From CAZPHU01 sp964586285 (GTDB lineage: Bacteria > Fibrobacterota > Chitinivibrionia > Chitinivibrionales > CAYFVL01), in contig CAZPHU010000073.1 in assembly GCA_964586285.1 (NCBI GenBank), positions 1 through 19,784 of the forward strand: a DNA stretch of 19,784 nucleotides. Direction: 5' to 3'. Positions 1 through 7,369 of this stretch are shown here, in pieces. The position numbers and the translations under genes were made by a program. Position 1 is the first letter of the stretch. Each line of letters begins with the position of its first letter. The notes beneath the pieces were generated by a model. It had not been told where the DNA came from and did not search any database. It was given only the letters and a program-made list of their open reading frames with translations.

Positions 1-52
1 AGCTTCGCCTGAGCCCGCAAAGGCATTCCAGAAGAAGAGTTTTTCCCGAACC

Positions 53-330
53 GGTGATCCGGACGGCAAAATGGTGATCCTGACGGCAAAATGGTGATCC
101 TGACGTCGAAACTGGTGATCCTGACGTCGAAACTGGTGATCCTGACGTCGAAATTGGTGATCCTGACGTCGAAATTGGTGATCCTGACGAGCAAAATGGT
201 TGATCCTGACGGCAAATCGTTGATCCGGACGGCCAAATGAGTGATCCTGACGTCAAAATCGGTGATCCAGACGACCAAAATGTTTGATCCTGACGGCAAA
301 TCGTTGATCCAGACAACCAAATAAGTGATT
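53..330. repeat. Tandem array of ~21-bp GATC-containing repeats (13 units plus a degenerate one)
   Basis: The core TGATCC starts at 55, 75, 95, 116, 137, 158, 179, 201, 221, 242, 263, 285 and 305, with a decayed copy (TGATT) at 326, so the period is 20-22 bp. The approximate unit is GGTGATCCTGACGNCGAAA. Units 3 and 4 are identical, as are units 5 and 6, while the outer units diverge, which suggests growth from the middle. No unique spacers lie between units. A spacing of about two helical turns places every core on the same DNA face, as expected for an array of protein-binding sites. IS21-type transposons carry several related repeats at their ends, and the 52 bases before the array stay open in two frames, so this may be the end of a mobile element. 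No transposase is visible, so that reading is inferred. Confidence 0.9.
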
Positions 331-336
331 CGGCGC

Positions 337-404
337 TATTTGTCTAGGTATTTATCCTTTCTAATACCTTGATTTCTATTCTCGATTCTCCGGCTTTGCC
401 GGAC
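337..404 (+). repeat. Dispersed hairpin repeat, copy A
   Basis: This 68-bp AT-rich segment ends in the hairpin TCCGGC-TTT-GCCGGA (389-403). A second copy lies at 4204-4273. The last 24 bases (381-404 and 4250-4273) are identical, and the AT-rich part before them aligns loosely from the shared TATTTGT onward. Both copies are intergenic and in the same orientation. There is no T-tract after the stem, so it does not look like a standard terminator. It is probably a small interspersed repeat of REP/MITE type. This copy sits between the tandem array and the 3' end of the minus-strand membrane protein gene. Confidence 0.75.
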
Positions 405-417
405 TCAGGCATAACTT

Positions 418-930
418 CTATTTTCTCACACCAACCTTATTTATGATTGCCCTGTACAAATCATCGGAACGCGAGGAGCCGAACAGAATACTGTCGCCCA
501 TAGCTGTCACTACACGGACGCCTTCATTACCGGCGACATTGTAAGCCCTGCCTTCCCGGCCGGTCCGTATACCCCATCCACCATAATCGCGAATAGGCCT
601 GTAAGTCACTTTTTCCGCCGTCTCTATGGCATCTATTCCAAGTTCCTGATATTTCATATGGAAAGGAAAGAAACGATAATAAATGGTTTTATCTCTTATC
701 TTTATGGTGAGATTGGTCACCAACAACAGCAAAGGAATAAATATCGAGATGATCAGGAAGAACATGATCACCAAAAAATCCGGTGCGGGATTGTTGCCCG
801 CGGGATTATCCATTATGATCTGCTCATAGAAGATATAAGCGTTTAGCCCTGATATCCCAAATACAATCAAATATAACCACCACGCCTTGAATCGTTGAAC
901 CTCAAAAAACTCGTTGTCGTTACTGCTCAC
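418..930 (-). CDS. Membrane protein with a PH-like C-terminal region (DUF6141-like)
   Basis: The protein has 170 residues. I chose GTG at 930 because AGGAGG (936-941) lies five bases upstream; the longer frame opens at GTG 972 without a comparable ribosome site. Two hydrophobic segments follow a short polar N-terminus, one starting about WWLYLIVFGISG and one about FLVIMFFLIISIF. The remainder is a soluble domain containing YRPIRDYGGWGIR, then AYNVAGNEGVRV and a final ILFGSSRSDDL. This pattern matches, from memory, small bacterial membrane proteins labelled DUF6141, with a PH-like fold. No function is established. It lies 126 bp downstream of yifB on the same strand and may be cotranscribed. 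The family number is recalled, not searched. Confidence 0.8.
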   Translation of the reverse strand: MSSNDNEFFEVQRFKAWWLYLIVFGISGLNAYIFYEQIIMDNPAGNNPAPDFLVIMFFLIISIFIPLLLLVTNLTIKIRDKTIYYRFFPFHMKYQELGIDAIETAEKVTYRPIRDYGGWGIRTGREGRAYNVAGNEGVRVVTAMGDSILFGSSRSDDLYRAIINKVGVRK

Positions 931-1056
931 CTGTTCCTCCTGAGTGTGTATAAACAGTTTTGAGTTAAACACGGCTGTCTTTTTCTATCATGATTTAACG
1001 GTGGGCTGGTCCGTTTGTCCATAACCCAAATGCCGCCTTCTCGACAAGCTCTCTTT

Positions 1057-2595
1057 TCAGGCTGCCCACAGTTTTCTGTCCAGGCTTCGATACTGTATCG
1101 CCTCAGATATGTGCGGGCTGCGGATACTCTCGGAGCCGTCCAGATCCGCTATAGTGCGGGATACCTTTAATATCCGATCATAGGCGCGTGCGGATAGCCC
1201 AAGCTTTTCGATCGCGGTTTTCAGAAGAGACTGAGATTCCATGTCCAGTTCGCAATGCTTTCGCACGTGGCGTGACTGCATATGGGCGTTACAGAATGTC
1301 TTTCTAGAGCTGGTGAAGCGTTTGAGCTGGATCTGCCTGGCCTCGATAACCTTGTCGCGCATAACCGAAGATTCCTCTCCGGGCTGTTTTTGCGCCAGCT
1401 CCTCGTAACTTAGCGCGGGTACCTCCACATGAATATCGATCCGGTCCATAAGAGGGCCGGAGATCTTGCTCATGTAGCGCTGTACCTGTTGCGGAGTGCA
1501 GGAACAATCGTGCCTGGGGTCGGTATAGTATCCACACGGGCAAGGATTCAGCGCCACCGACAACATGAAACGTGCCGGATAGGAGAGTGACATTGCGGCA
1601 CGTGAAATCGTCACCCGGCCGTCCTCTAGAGGCTGCCTGAGATTCTCCAGTACGTTTTTATTAAATTCCGGCAGCTCATCCAGAAACAGTACCCCGTGAT
1701 GGCTGAGACTGACCTCACCGGGGCGGGGATATGAGCCCCCACCGATAAGTCCGGCATCGGATATGGTGTGATGCGGCGAGCGGAAGGGGCGAGTGGCAAG
1801 CAGAGGGATCCCCTGCTCCAAAAGACCTGCCACCGAATGTATCTTGGTTGTCTCCAGCGCCTCATCTATTGTCAGATCGGGCAGAATCGACGGAAGCCGT
1901 CGGGCAATCATGGTCTTTCCGGAGCCGGGAGGGCCGATCAAAAGGATGTTGTGTCCTCCGGCCGCCGCAACCAGAAGCGCCCGCTTTACATGTTCCTGAC
2001 CTTTCACATCGCGAAAGTCCGTCTCGTAACGTCTGGCACGGTTGAAAAGAGCGTGTATGTCGGTGGTATAAGGTTGGTGATCGTCGGGAGCCTGAAGCAG
2101 ATCAATCGCATCAGCCAGACTATCAACTGGATAGATTGCCAGACCTTCGGCAACTGATGCTTCCTCGGCGTTATCTTTTGGCACAATCATGCCCGAAAAA
2201 CCAAGCTCGCGGGCACAGATTGCCATCGAAAGCATGCCTTTTACCGGCTTGACCGTCCCATCCAGGGAAAGCTCACCGCACATAGCAAATCGCTCTACCG
2301 ATTCTACCGCCACCTGTCCCGAGGCGATAAGCAGTCCTATTGCTATGGGAAGATCGAAGGCCGAGCCCTCCTTTTTAACATCGGCGGGGGCCATGTTTAT
2401 GGTTACTTTTCTGGAGGGAAATTCGTAGCCCCTGTTTTTGATCGCCGACATCACACGTTCGCGGCTTTCTCTGACCGCCCCGTCGGGCAGACCAACGATT
2501 GTAAAGCTGGGCAGCATCTCAGAAATGTCCGCCTCTATTCCAACCTCGAAAGCATCAATACCGATTACAGCCATTGAACGCAGTTTTGCAAGCAT
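1057..2595 (-). CDS. comM: YifB/ComM family Mg-chelatase-like AAA+ ATPase
   Basis: The ComM/YifB family acts in the cytoplasm. In Haemophilus and Vibrio, ComM is a hexameric helicase that promotes branch migration during integration of transformed DNA. The protein has 512 residues, typical for the family. The N-terminal ChlI/Lon-protease-like domain (about 20-150) includes FTIVGLPDGAVRESRERV. The AAA+ core has Walker A GPPGSGKT (about 221-228), SPHHTISDAGLIGGG, Walker B VLFLDELPEF, and the conserved NPCPCGYY...CSC cysteine cluster. GPLMDRIDIHVEVP and the ARAYDRILKVSRTIADL C-terminal domain complete the family pattern. ATG 2595 is preferred to TTG 2601 because AAAGGGA (2602-2608) is six bases from the ATG but abuts the TTG. 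It is divergent from the SpoIIE-type gene. No competence genes are visible nearby. Confidence 0.96.
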   Translation of the reverse strand: MLAKLRSMAVIGIDAFEVGIEADISEMLPSFTIVGLPDGAVRESRERVMSAIKNRGYEFPSRKVTINMAPADVKKEGSAFDLPIAIGLLIASGQVAVESVERFAMCGELSLDGTVKPVKGMLSMAICARELGFSGMIVPKDNAEEASVAEGLAIYPVDSLADAIDLLQAPDDHQPYTTDIHALFNRARRYETDFRDVKGQEHVKRALLVAAAGGHNILLIGPPGSGKTMIARRLPSILPDLTIDEALETTKIHSVAGLLEQGIPLLATRPFRSPHHTISDAGLIGGGSYPRPGEVSLSHHGVLFLDELPEFNKNVLENLRQPLEDGRVTISRAAMSLSYPARFMLSVALNPCPCGYYTDPRHDCSCTPQQVQRYMSKISGPLMDRIDIHVEVPALSYEELAQKQPGEESSVMRDKVIEARQIQLKRFTSSRKTFCNAHMQSRHVRKHCELDMESQSLLKTAIEKLGLSARAYDRILKVSRTIADLDGSESIRSPHISEAIQYRSLDRKLWAA

Positions 2596-2601
2596 ATCCA
2601 A

Positions 2602-2919
2602 TCCCTTTCAATGCCGTGAGATGAGACGTTTTTTTCATTTTATGAAGAATATAGGTTTTGGCCAAAACGAACAATGGACGGCAGGCTGTTTTTTTGTCTT
2701 AGCTCCATTTACCGGCCCATGTACCGATGTGGGTCGGAAAACAAAAACTCCATGTTTTTTATTTGGCAGCCGGCGGTGCAAGAAGTTATTATTTATTATG
2801 ATTGTTAGAGATATTGGGCTTTTCTCGCATGAAAAAGATCCCTTCGGGTTTGTCACCCAACCGCCTGTTAAACGAATAAAAGTTTTTCAGCCGGCATCTT
2901 ACGCGTTGAAATTGAATAC
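2602..2919. promoter_or_regulatory. Divergent intergenic region between yifB and the SpoIIE-type gene
   Basis: This 318-bp region must hold promoters for both outward genes. Two structures are visible. One is the perfect 14-bp palindrome GTTTTGGCCAAAAC at 2655-2668, about 60 bp upstream of the yifB start, in a position suited to an operator. The other is a 9-bp stem with two G-T pairs formed by 2712-2720 and 2729-2737 around an 8-base loop. Neither is followed by a T-tract on either strand, so they are not simple terminators. I see no convincing sigma-70 -35/-10 pair and recognise no riboswitch. The ORFs crossing the region look like chance frames. Confidence 0.45.
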
Positions 2920-4167
2920 ATGATGTCAATCCCTGAGAATAGTATACCCGGTCGAAAACCGGTAAAGAACATACTGCAAGATTATCAGAGCGGTAGTGAA
3001 GATCTTGCAATCTGCCGACAGATACAGCGGGCCATGGTGCCGGCGTGTCTGCCCGCCGTTGCCGGTATCGACATGAAAGCCCTTTATATACCCAGCGAGT
3101 CGATTGCCGGAGATCTTTACGATGTTGTACTGATATCGGAAGACCTTCTCGCGATATATATCTTTGATGTCGCTCGGTGCGGGCTGGTTTCATCACTGCT
3201 CTCTGCTATGATCAAAGCAAGTTTCAGCACTCATATACGCTCGGTTCACAATCCGGCGGCGGTTATCGATCGTGTGAATGCCGACCTGCTCCGAAATATA
3301 ACCGCGAGCATCTATGTAACCGCCTTTACGGCTTTTTTTGACCTTCACAACAATAAACTGACATATTGTAATGCCGGTCACCCATATCCGCTTGTGTACC
3401 GTGAAAAGAAGAAGAGTCTGACCTCCCTGAAGATCGGCGGTCCTATCCTGGGAATACTGAATAACGCCGATTTCGAAGAGGAGAGTTTGTATCTTTACCC
3501 GGGTGACTGGTTTCTCCTTTACACCGACGGGTTATACTCTCTGGTAAGCTCCGGTGATGATGCCGAAGATGGGCATCGGACACTCAGGGAGCTGCTTGTT
3601 CGAAAAAGTATCCAGCCGCCGACCTTTTTTGATTCCATACAAAAAAAGTACAGGCAGATGGTCGACGGTGGGGTAGTGTTGCGCGATGATGTAAGTGCGC
3701 TTTCGGTGGAAGTGCTGACTCAGTCCAGAAGAAATCAGCTTAAAGAAAAGCTTGGTTTCAATCGCGATGATCCTGTGTATCTTCAATTCATATCGTATTA
3801 TGAGGAGATGGAACGGGCGGCAGGGAAAATTTTGCGCGACATGGATGCCGCGGGTTTTCTTGACGACAGTATCAGGAAAATGAAGATTACCCTTACGGAG
3901 CTGATGGCAAACGGTATCGGCCACGGTAACAGGGAGGATCATTCGCGTAAAGTTACAATCGGCCATATCGTCGACAAAGACAGTGCGGTGATAGCGGTTA
4001 TGGATGATGGTGAGGGGTTTGATCCTCTCTCTGTTCCCGATCCTACACTGCCGGAAAATTTGGGAAAAGACCATGGGCGAGGTCTGTTTATCGTCCGTAA
4101 CTACGTTGACGGAATAGAACATAACAAAAGAGGAAATCGCGTTCTGATAAGAAAATTCAACAGTTAG
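2920..4167 (+). CDS. SpoIIE-type PP2C phosphatase fused to a GHKL (HATPase_c) kinase domain
   Basis: This 415-residue cytoplasmic protein joins an RsbU/SpoIIE-like serine phosphatase and an RsbW/SpoIIAB-like anti-sigma kinase domain. Phosphatase motifs: AGDLYDVV (63-70), IFDVARCG (81-88, in the position of the usual DVSGHG), YCNAGHPYPLVY (149-160), YPGDWFLLYTDGL (193-205) and RDDVSALSVEV (255-265). The metal-binding aspartates are present. Kinase motifs: N-box ELMANGIGHGNR (327-338), G1 box MDDGEGFDP (361-369) and GRGLFIVRN (387-394). The first 30 residues hold no receiver, GAF, PAS or HAMP domain. The start is ATG 2920 or the adjacent ATG 2923; an in-frame stop lies at 2869 and no other start codon lies between. 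The ribosome site is weak. It probably sets the phosphorylation state of an unlinked STAS anti-anti-sigma protein, which is inference. Confidence 0.93.
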   Translation: MMSIPENSIPGRKPVKNILQDYQSGSEDLAICRQIQRAMVPACLPAVAGIDMKALYIPSESIAGDLYDVVLISEDLLAIYIFDVARCGLVSSLLSAMIKASFSTHIRSVHNPAAVIDRVNADLLRNITASIYVTAFTAFFDLHNNKLTYCNAGHPYPLVYREKKKSLTSLKIGGPILGILNNADFEEESLYLYPGDWFLLYTDGLYSLVSSGDDAEDGHRTLRELLVRKSIQPPTFFDSIQKKYRQMVDGGVVLRDDVSALSVEVLTQSRRNQLKEKLGFNRDDPVYLQFISYYEEMERAAGKILRDMDAAGFLDDSIRKMKITLTELMANGIGHGNREDHSRKVTIGHIVDKDSAVIAVMDDGEGFDPLSVPDPTLPENLGKDHGRGLFIVRNYVDGIEHNKRGNRVLIRKFNS

Positions 4168-4203
4168 ATTCTTGTCCGATAAAGGCACGCTTTTTCGTCG
4201 TGT

Positions 4204-4273
4204 TATTTGTTTATGTATTTTTTGTTTTCTAAATTCTTGATTTTTGATCCTCGATTCTCCGGCTTTGCCGGAC
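4204..4273 (+). repeat. Dispersed hairpin repeat, copy B
   Basis: This is the second copy of the unit at 337-404, 70 bp long, ending in the same hairpin TCCGGC-TTT-GCCGGA (4258-4272). It lies in the 120-bp gap after the SpoIIE-type gene and ends 14 bases before the coaE ATG, so the stem would sit directly upstream of the coaE Shine-Dalgarno in any transcript reading through. That could influence coaE translation, but nothing in the sequence proves it. Confidence 0.75.
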
Positions 4274-4287
4274 CTGGGGGAAGGTGA

Positions 4288-4893
4288 ATGCGAAATTCTG
4301 TAATCGGAATCGCCGGTTATATGGGCTGCGGCAAGAGTATGTGCGCATCTTTTATGCAAAAGCTTCTGGACGCGTATGTTATCGATGCGGATGCAGTTGC
4401 CAAGCAGCTGATGCAAACCGAGCCGGAGATAAGACGGATGCTTGTACAGAGTTTCGGGGATAGTATATTCGATAAGCATCAGGTAGATTTCTCTACTCTT
4501 GGGAAGCGGGTTTTCTCTGATGAAGAAAGATTGCTTCGACTAAACGCTATTGTACACCCGTTCCTTCTGGACCGACTCTGGGAGCTTGTGAGAGAGAATA
4601 ACGACCGAGTGGTGGTGCTTGACGCGGCACTAATCTCTTATTGGAGAATCGAGGCGATGTTTGACTATCTGATTTGGGTGGATGCATCGGAGAGCCTTAG
4701 AGTTAAGCGCTTAGAGCAAAAGACCGATCTTTCCATTGAGCAGATACGTTCCCGTATGCAGTCGCAGCAGTCTTTGTTTACGATACCCAGGGACAAACGA
4801 TGGCAAGTATTGGAAAACGAGCAATCGCCTGATGATTTACGGGAAAAGGTAGAGAAATTTATCCAGCGGCACGAAATCAGTAAAGGAGCTTGA
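4288..4893 (+). CDS. coaE: Dephospho-CoA kinase
   Basis: CoaE phosphorylates the ribose 3'-hydroxyl of dephospho-CoA with ATP, the last step of coenzyme A synthesis, in the cytoplasm. The 201-residue length is normal. The P-loop is GYMGCGKS (10-17); DADAVAKQLM (33-42) is the conserved aspartate region usual in CoaE; LRLNAIVHPFL and VVVLDAALI follow the family pattern, and the LID-like region holds RLEQKTDLSIEQIRSRMQSQ. Here the fingerprint is IAGYMGCGKS instead of the commoner LTGGIGSGKS, still a valid P-loop. ATG 4288 follows a purine-rich GGGGGAAGG site. The stop is three bases from the next ATG, so the two genes are translationally close. It heads the plus-strand run that continues into envelope-polysaccharide genes. 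Confidence 0.94.
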   Translation: MRNSVIGIAGYMGCGKSMCASFMQKLLDAYVIDADAVAKQLMQTEPEIRRMLVQSFGDSIFDKHQVDFSTLGKRVFSDEERLLRLNAIVHPFLLDRLWELVRENNDRVVVLDAALISYWRIEAMFDYLIWVDASESLRVKRLEQKTDLSIEQIRSRMQSQQSLFTIPRDKRWQVLENEQSPDDLREKVEKFIQRHEISKGA

Positions 4894-4895
4894 CA

Positions 4896-5975
4896 ATGAC
4901 CGCAAAGGCATGGGTGATTCTGGGGACAATGCTCTTCTTTGTTTTCTGTACAGGGGAGCAAAAGTCCGTTGATACAGTCATTGCGGTTATTGACGGCGAT
5001 ACGCTCAGCCGCTCCAGAGCTTTGAAGCTCGTCCCCGATACACTCGCCGACTCGGTTTTGGCGCGACGATTAGGCGCAACAATCCTGTTGTCTCATGCCA
5101 GGGGGAAGGATTCCCTTGTAAACGCAGATTGTAAAGATCTTGCCGAGCGGCTGTCCTTGACAACTAATAAAGAGTGGAGCGAGGCGGCGGCCAGACTGGT
5201 TTTTTCGGCAGGCAGGCATATATATCATGTTATCGACTCATGTAAAGAATCGTCAATGATCCGAAATCGCATAAATTCAGTCTTCGATTCGGTCGAATAT
5301 AAAGGTCAATACCCGTTGAAGATCGATATGGAAAAGGCTGTCGGTTCGTCGGAGTTTTCCGATACCTCATATATTAATTACAGAAAGACACTGGCCGATG
5401 TATTCGGGGGCATTCTTCTTTTGAGCAGCCGGGAGGCTGAACTCGTAGCCGAGTTTGTGCTTGCGGACAGGGCAATAACCTCCGATGCCGCTAAGAAGAA
5501 TGTAGCTGCCATGAAAGGGCTTATAGCAGGCGACGGCAGGGGAAAGGCCCAAAAGCCGCTGAAAACCGAAAAACTCGTTTCGAGAAGCCGTCAAAATATG
5601 CTCGACAAGTCGCCGGAAAACGATGAAGTAAAGCAAAGCAAACAGCAGGCGCAAAAAGACAGCCGTCTTGCTTTGAAGTATCGTGATCAGCAGTCAATAC
5701 AGGATTCTATCGCCGGGCATATTCCTCAGATACAACTCCTTTACAAGAAACATCTGAAAGTGCACTCCGATATGTCCGGTATTGTTTTCGTGCGATTTGA
5801 AATTGCGCCGAATGGAACCGTTAAAAAGGCCGGCGTTAAGAATACCCAAATCAACGAGGATGATTTTATCGAACCTTTTCTGGCATATGTTAAAGAAATA
5901 CGGTTTAAGCCTGTCCCCGCCAAAATAGGTTCCATGGTAATTGATTTTCCTTTTGAATTCAGTCCTGAAAACTGA
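4896..5975 (+). CDS. Predicted lipoprotein with AgmX/PglI-type (TonB-like) C-terminal domain
   Basis: The protein has 359 residues. ATG 4896 is chosen over the in-frame TTG 4890 because AAGGAG (4883-4888) is seven bases from the ATG and only one from the TTG. The N-terminus is a lipoprotein-like signal (AWVILGTMLFFVFC, Cys18 as the probable lipidated residue). Residues about 27-36 read IAVIDGDTLS, reminiscent of the start of SurA-type chaperone domains, but no peptidyl-prolyl isomerase domain follows. A charged, Lys/Gln-rich linker (about 220-265) precedes the last ~95 residues, IPQIQLLYKKHLKVHSDM through IVFVRFEIAPNGTVKKAGV to VIDFPFEFSPEN. That segment matches the C-terminal domain known from myxobacterial AgmX/PglI and gliding or adventurous-motility proteins, which is TonB-like. 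It is probably periplasmic; its specific role is unknown. Confidence 0.75.
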   Translation: MTAKAWVILGTMLFFVFCTGEQKSVDTVIAVIDGDTLSRSRALKLVPDTLADSVLARRLGATILLSHARGKDSLVNADCKDLAERLSLTTNKEWSEAAARLVFSAGRHIYHVIDSCKESSMIRNRINSVFDSVEYKGQYPLKIDMEKAVGSSEFSDTSYINYRKTLADVFGGILLLSSREAELVAEFVLADRAITSDAAKKNVAAMKGLIAGDGRGKAQKPLKTEKLVSRSRQNMLDKSPENDEVKQSKQQAQKDSRLALKYRDQQSIQDSIAGHIPQIQLLYKKHLKVHSDMSGIVFVRFEIAPNGTVKKAGVKNTQINEDDFIEPFLAYVKEIRFKPVPAKIGSMVIDFPFEFSPEN

Positions 5976-5992
5976 CGGGTTAATATAGATAA

Positions 5993-7369
5993 ATGCTCAA
6001 AGAACATTCTTCCTTTGTTAAACAGACAATTGCGGTAGTAGATTGCATACTGCTGTTAGTGTCTTTTTATCTTGCTCATACGACGGTATCTCAGTATAAA
6101 AACCTGGCTCCTTTAACCGATTACTGGTTGATGTTCATGGGCTTTATGGCTTTTTATCTGTATTTTGCATGGACTCGATCGCTTTTTTCTATTATTCAAT
6201 TTAGCTGGATACGAGGGGTCCTTGGTCGGGTAGCAATGATTTTTGTATCCGCCGGCATGTTGGGAGCGGCGATCCTTTACGCACTGCCCAATGAGGCGGA
6301 CAGCCGATTGTTGTATATCGTATTTGCACTGGTTGCGTTTGTTTTGATACTTCTGGAGAAACTGGTACTCAAGCAGATATTCGTCCAGGCGCGCAAACAC
6401 GATCATAATATAACTCCTGTTATTCTTTTCGGCCGGGGACGTCAGGCCGCCCAAATTGCCAAACAGATACGAAGTCACCCTGAGTGGGGATTAAGAATCA
6501 CCCAGATCCTTGACATGGACATAAGCCCCGGTAAGTTTGAGAAAGTTCTGAAAACGACGTATGTGGAAGAGGTGTTTTTTTGTATTCCTCGCAAAACTCA
6601 GAATGAATCTTTTAAAGTTGATAAATACTTGCAAATTTGTGAAGAGATGGGCAGACCGGCCCGAGTGTTTCTAAATATCAATGCCGCGACACATTTTGCA
6701 AGATGGGAATATCATCAATTCATGGAACTTCCATCGGTTGTCTCCCATACCGTGGAGCTTGATCCAGACCAGATACTGTTCAAGCGTATTTTCGATGTAG
6801 TAGGGGCGCTGATTGGTTTGTTCGTGCTGATTCTGGTGTATCCCATATTGGCTGTGAGTATCAAGCTGTCCTCGCCGGGGCCGGTTTTTTTCAAACAGGT
6901 GCGAGTGGGAAGGAACGGTAAAAGGTTTATCATCTACAAATTCAGAAGCATGTATCCCGATGCAGAAGAGCGTAAGTTGGAGTTGCAGAAACAAAATGAA
7001 TTATCGGGCGCGGTATTTAAGATGAAAAACGATCCCCGCATAACTCCCATAGGGAAAATCATGCGAAAACTGAGTCTGGATGAGCTTCCGCAGTTTATCA
7101 ACGTACTGAAAGGGGAGATGTCCCTGGTGGGAACGCGTCCTCCTACACCCGATGAGGTAAATGAGTACGAGAAGTGGCACCACCGTCGTATCAGTACAAA
7201 ACCGGGAATAACAGGTCTCTGGCAGGTGAGTGGACGTAACAAAATCAATGATTTCGACGAAATCGTGAAACTTGATCTGAAGTATATAGATTCATGGAGT
7301 ATTTGGCTTGATATGGCAATTATCTTTAAGACTGTGTGGGTGGTGTTTAAAAATGACGATGCGTACTAA
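5993..7369 (+). CDS. Polyprenyl-phosphate sugar-1-phosphate transferase (exopolysaccharide initiating enzyme, WbaP/WcaJ type)
   Basis: This inner-membrane enzyme transfers a sugar-1-phosphate from a nucleotide sugar to undecaprenyl phosphate, the first step of exopolysaccharide, capsule or O-antigen units. The 458-residue protein has N-terminal membrane helices (about 12-130), a nucleotide-binding-like middle domain beginning TPVILFGRGRQAAQIAKQI (141-159), and a C-terminal bacterial sugar transferase domain from KRIFDVVGALIG (264-275). Signature motifs are SSPGPVFFKQVRVG (293-306), IYKFRSM (314-320), SLDELPQFINVLKGEMSLVGTRP (361-383) and KPGITGLWQVSGR (403-415). The Asp363-Glu364 pair matches the catalytic DE dyad known from PglC. 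The sugar specificity cannot be read from the sequence. It starts 17 bases after the lipoprotein stop and overlaps the Wzi-like gene start, so these genes probably form one transcript. Confidence 0.95.
   Translation: MLKEHSSFVKQTIAVVDCILLLVSFYLAHTTVSQYKNLAPLTDYWLMFMGFMAFYLYFAWTRSLFSIIQFSWIRGVLGRVAMIFVSAGMLGAAILYALPNEADSRLLYIVFALVAFVLILLEKLVLKQIFVQARKHDHNITPVILFGRGRQAAQIAKQIRSHPEWGLRITQILDMDISPGKFEKVLKTTYVEEVFFCIPRKTQNESFKVDKYLQICEEMGRPARVFLNINAATHFARWEYHQFMELPSVVSHTVELDPDQILFKRIFDVVGALIGLFVLILVYPILAVSIKLSSPGPVFFKQVRVGRNGKRFIIYKFRSMYPDAEERKLELQKQNELSGAVFKMKNDPRITPIGKIMRKLSLDELPQFINVLKGEMSLVGTRPPTPDEVNEYEKWHHRRISTKPGITGLWQVSGRNKINDFDEIVKLDLKYIDSWSIWLDMAIIFKTVWVVFKNDDAY

Noticed and set aside
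53..330. CRISPR array
   Set aside because: The 20-22 bp units are directly adjacent without unique spacers, and no cas gene is present.
389..403. Rho-independent terminator formed by TCCGGC-TTT-GCCGGA
   Set aside because: No T-run follows on either strand and the same unit is dispersed at 4258-4272, so a repeat element is the better explanation.
944..952. DnaA box (TGTGTATAA) as sign of a replication origin, together with the GATC-rich array
   Set aside because: Only one box was found, it lies close to a coding start, and none of the usual origin-flanking genes are here.
2764..2780. Sigma-54 promoter (TTGGCA...GTGCAA)
   Set aside because: The GG to GC distance is 11 bases instead of the required 10.
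2438..2923. 161-residue plus-strand ORF across the yifB start and the intergenic region
   Set aside because: Its first part is antisense to yifB, and the remainder is low-quality sequence overlapping the start of the SpoIIE-type gene.
3532..4479. 315-residue minus-strand ORF
   Set aside because: It lies antisense to the SpoIIE-type gene and the start of coaE, both of which have clear family motifs; its product shows no recognisable pattern.
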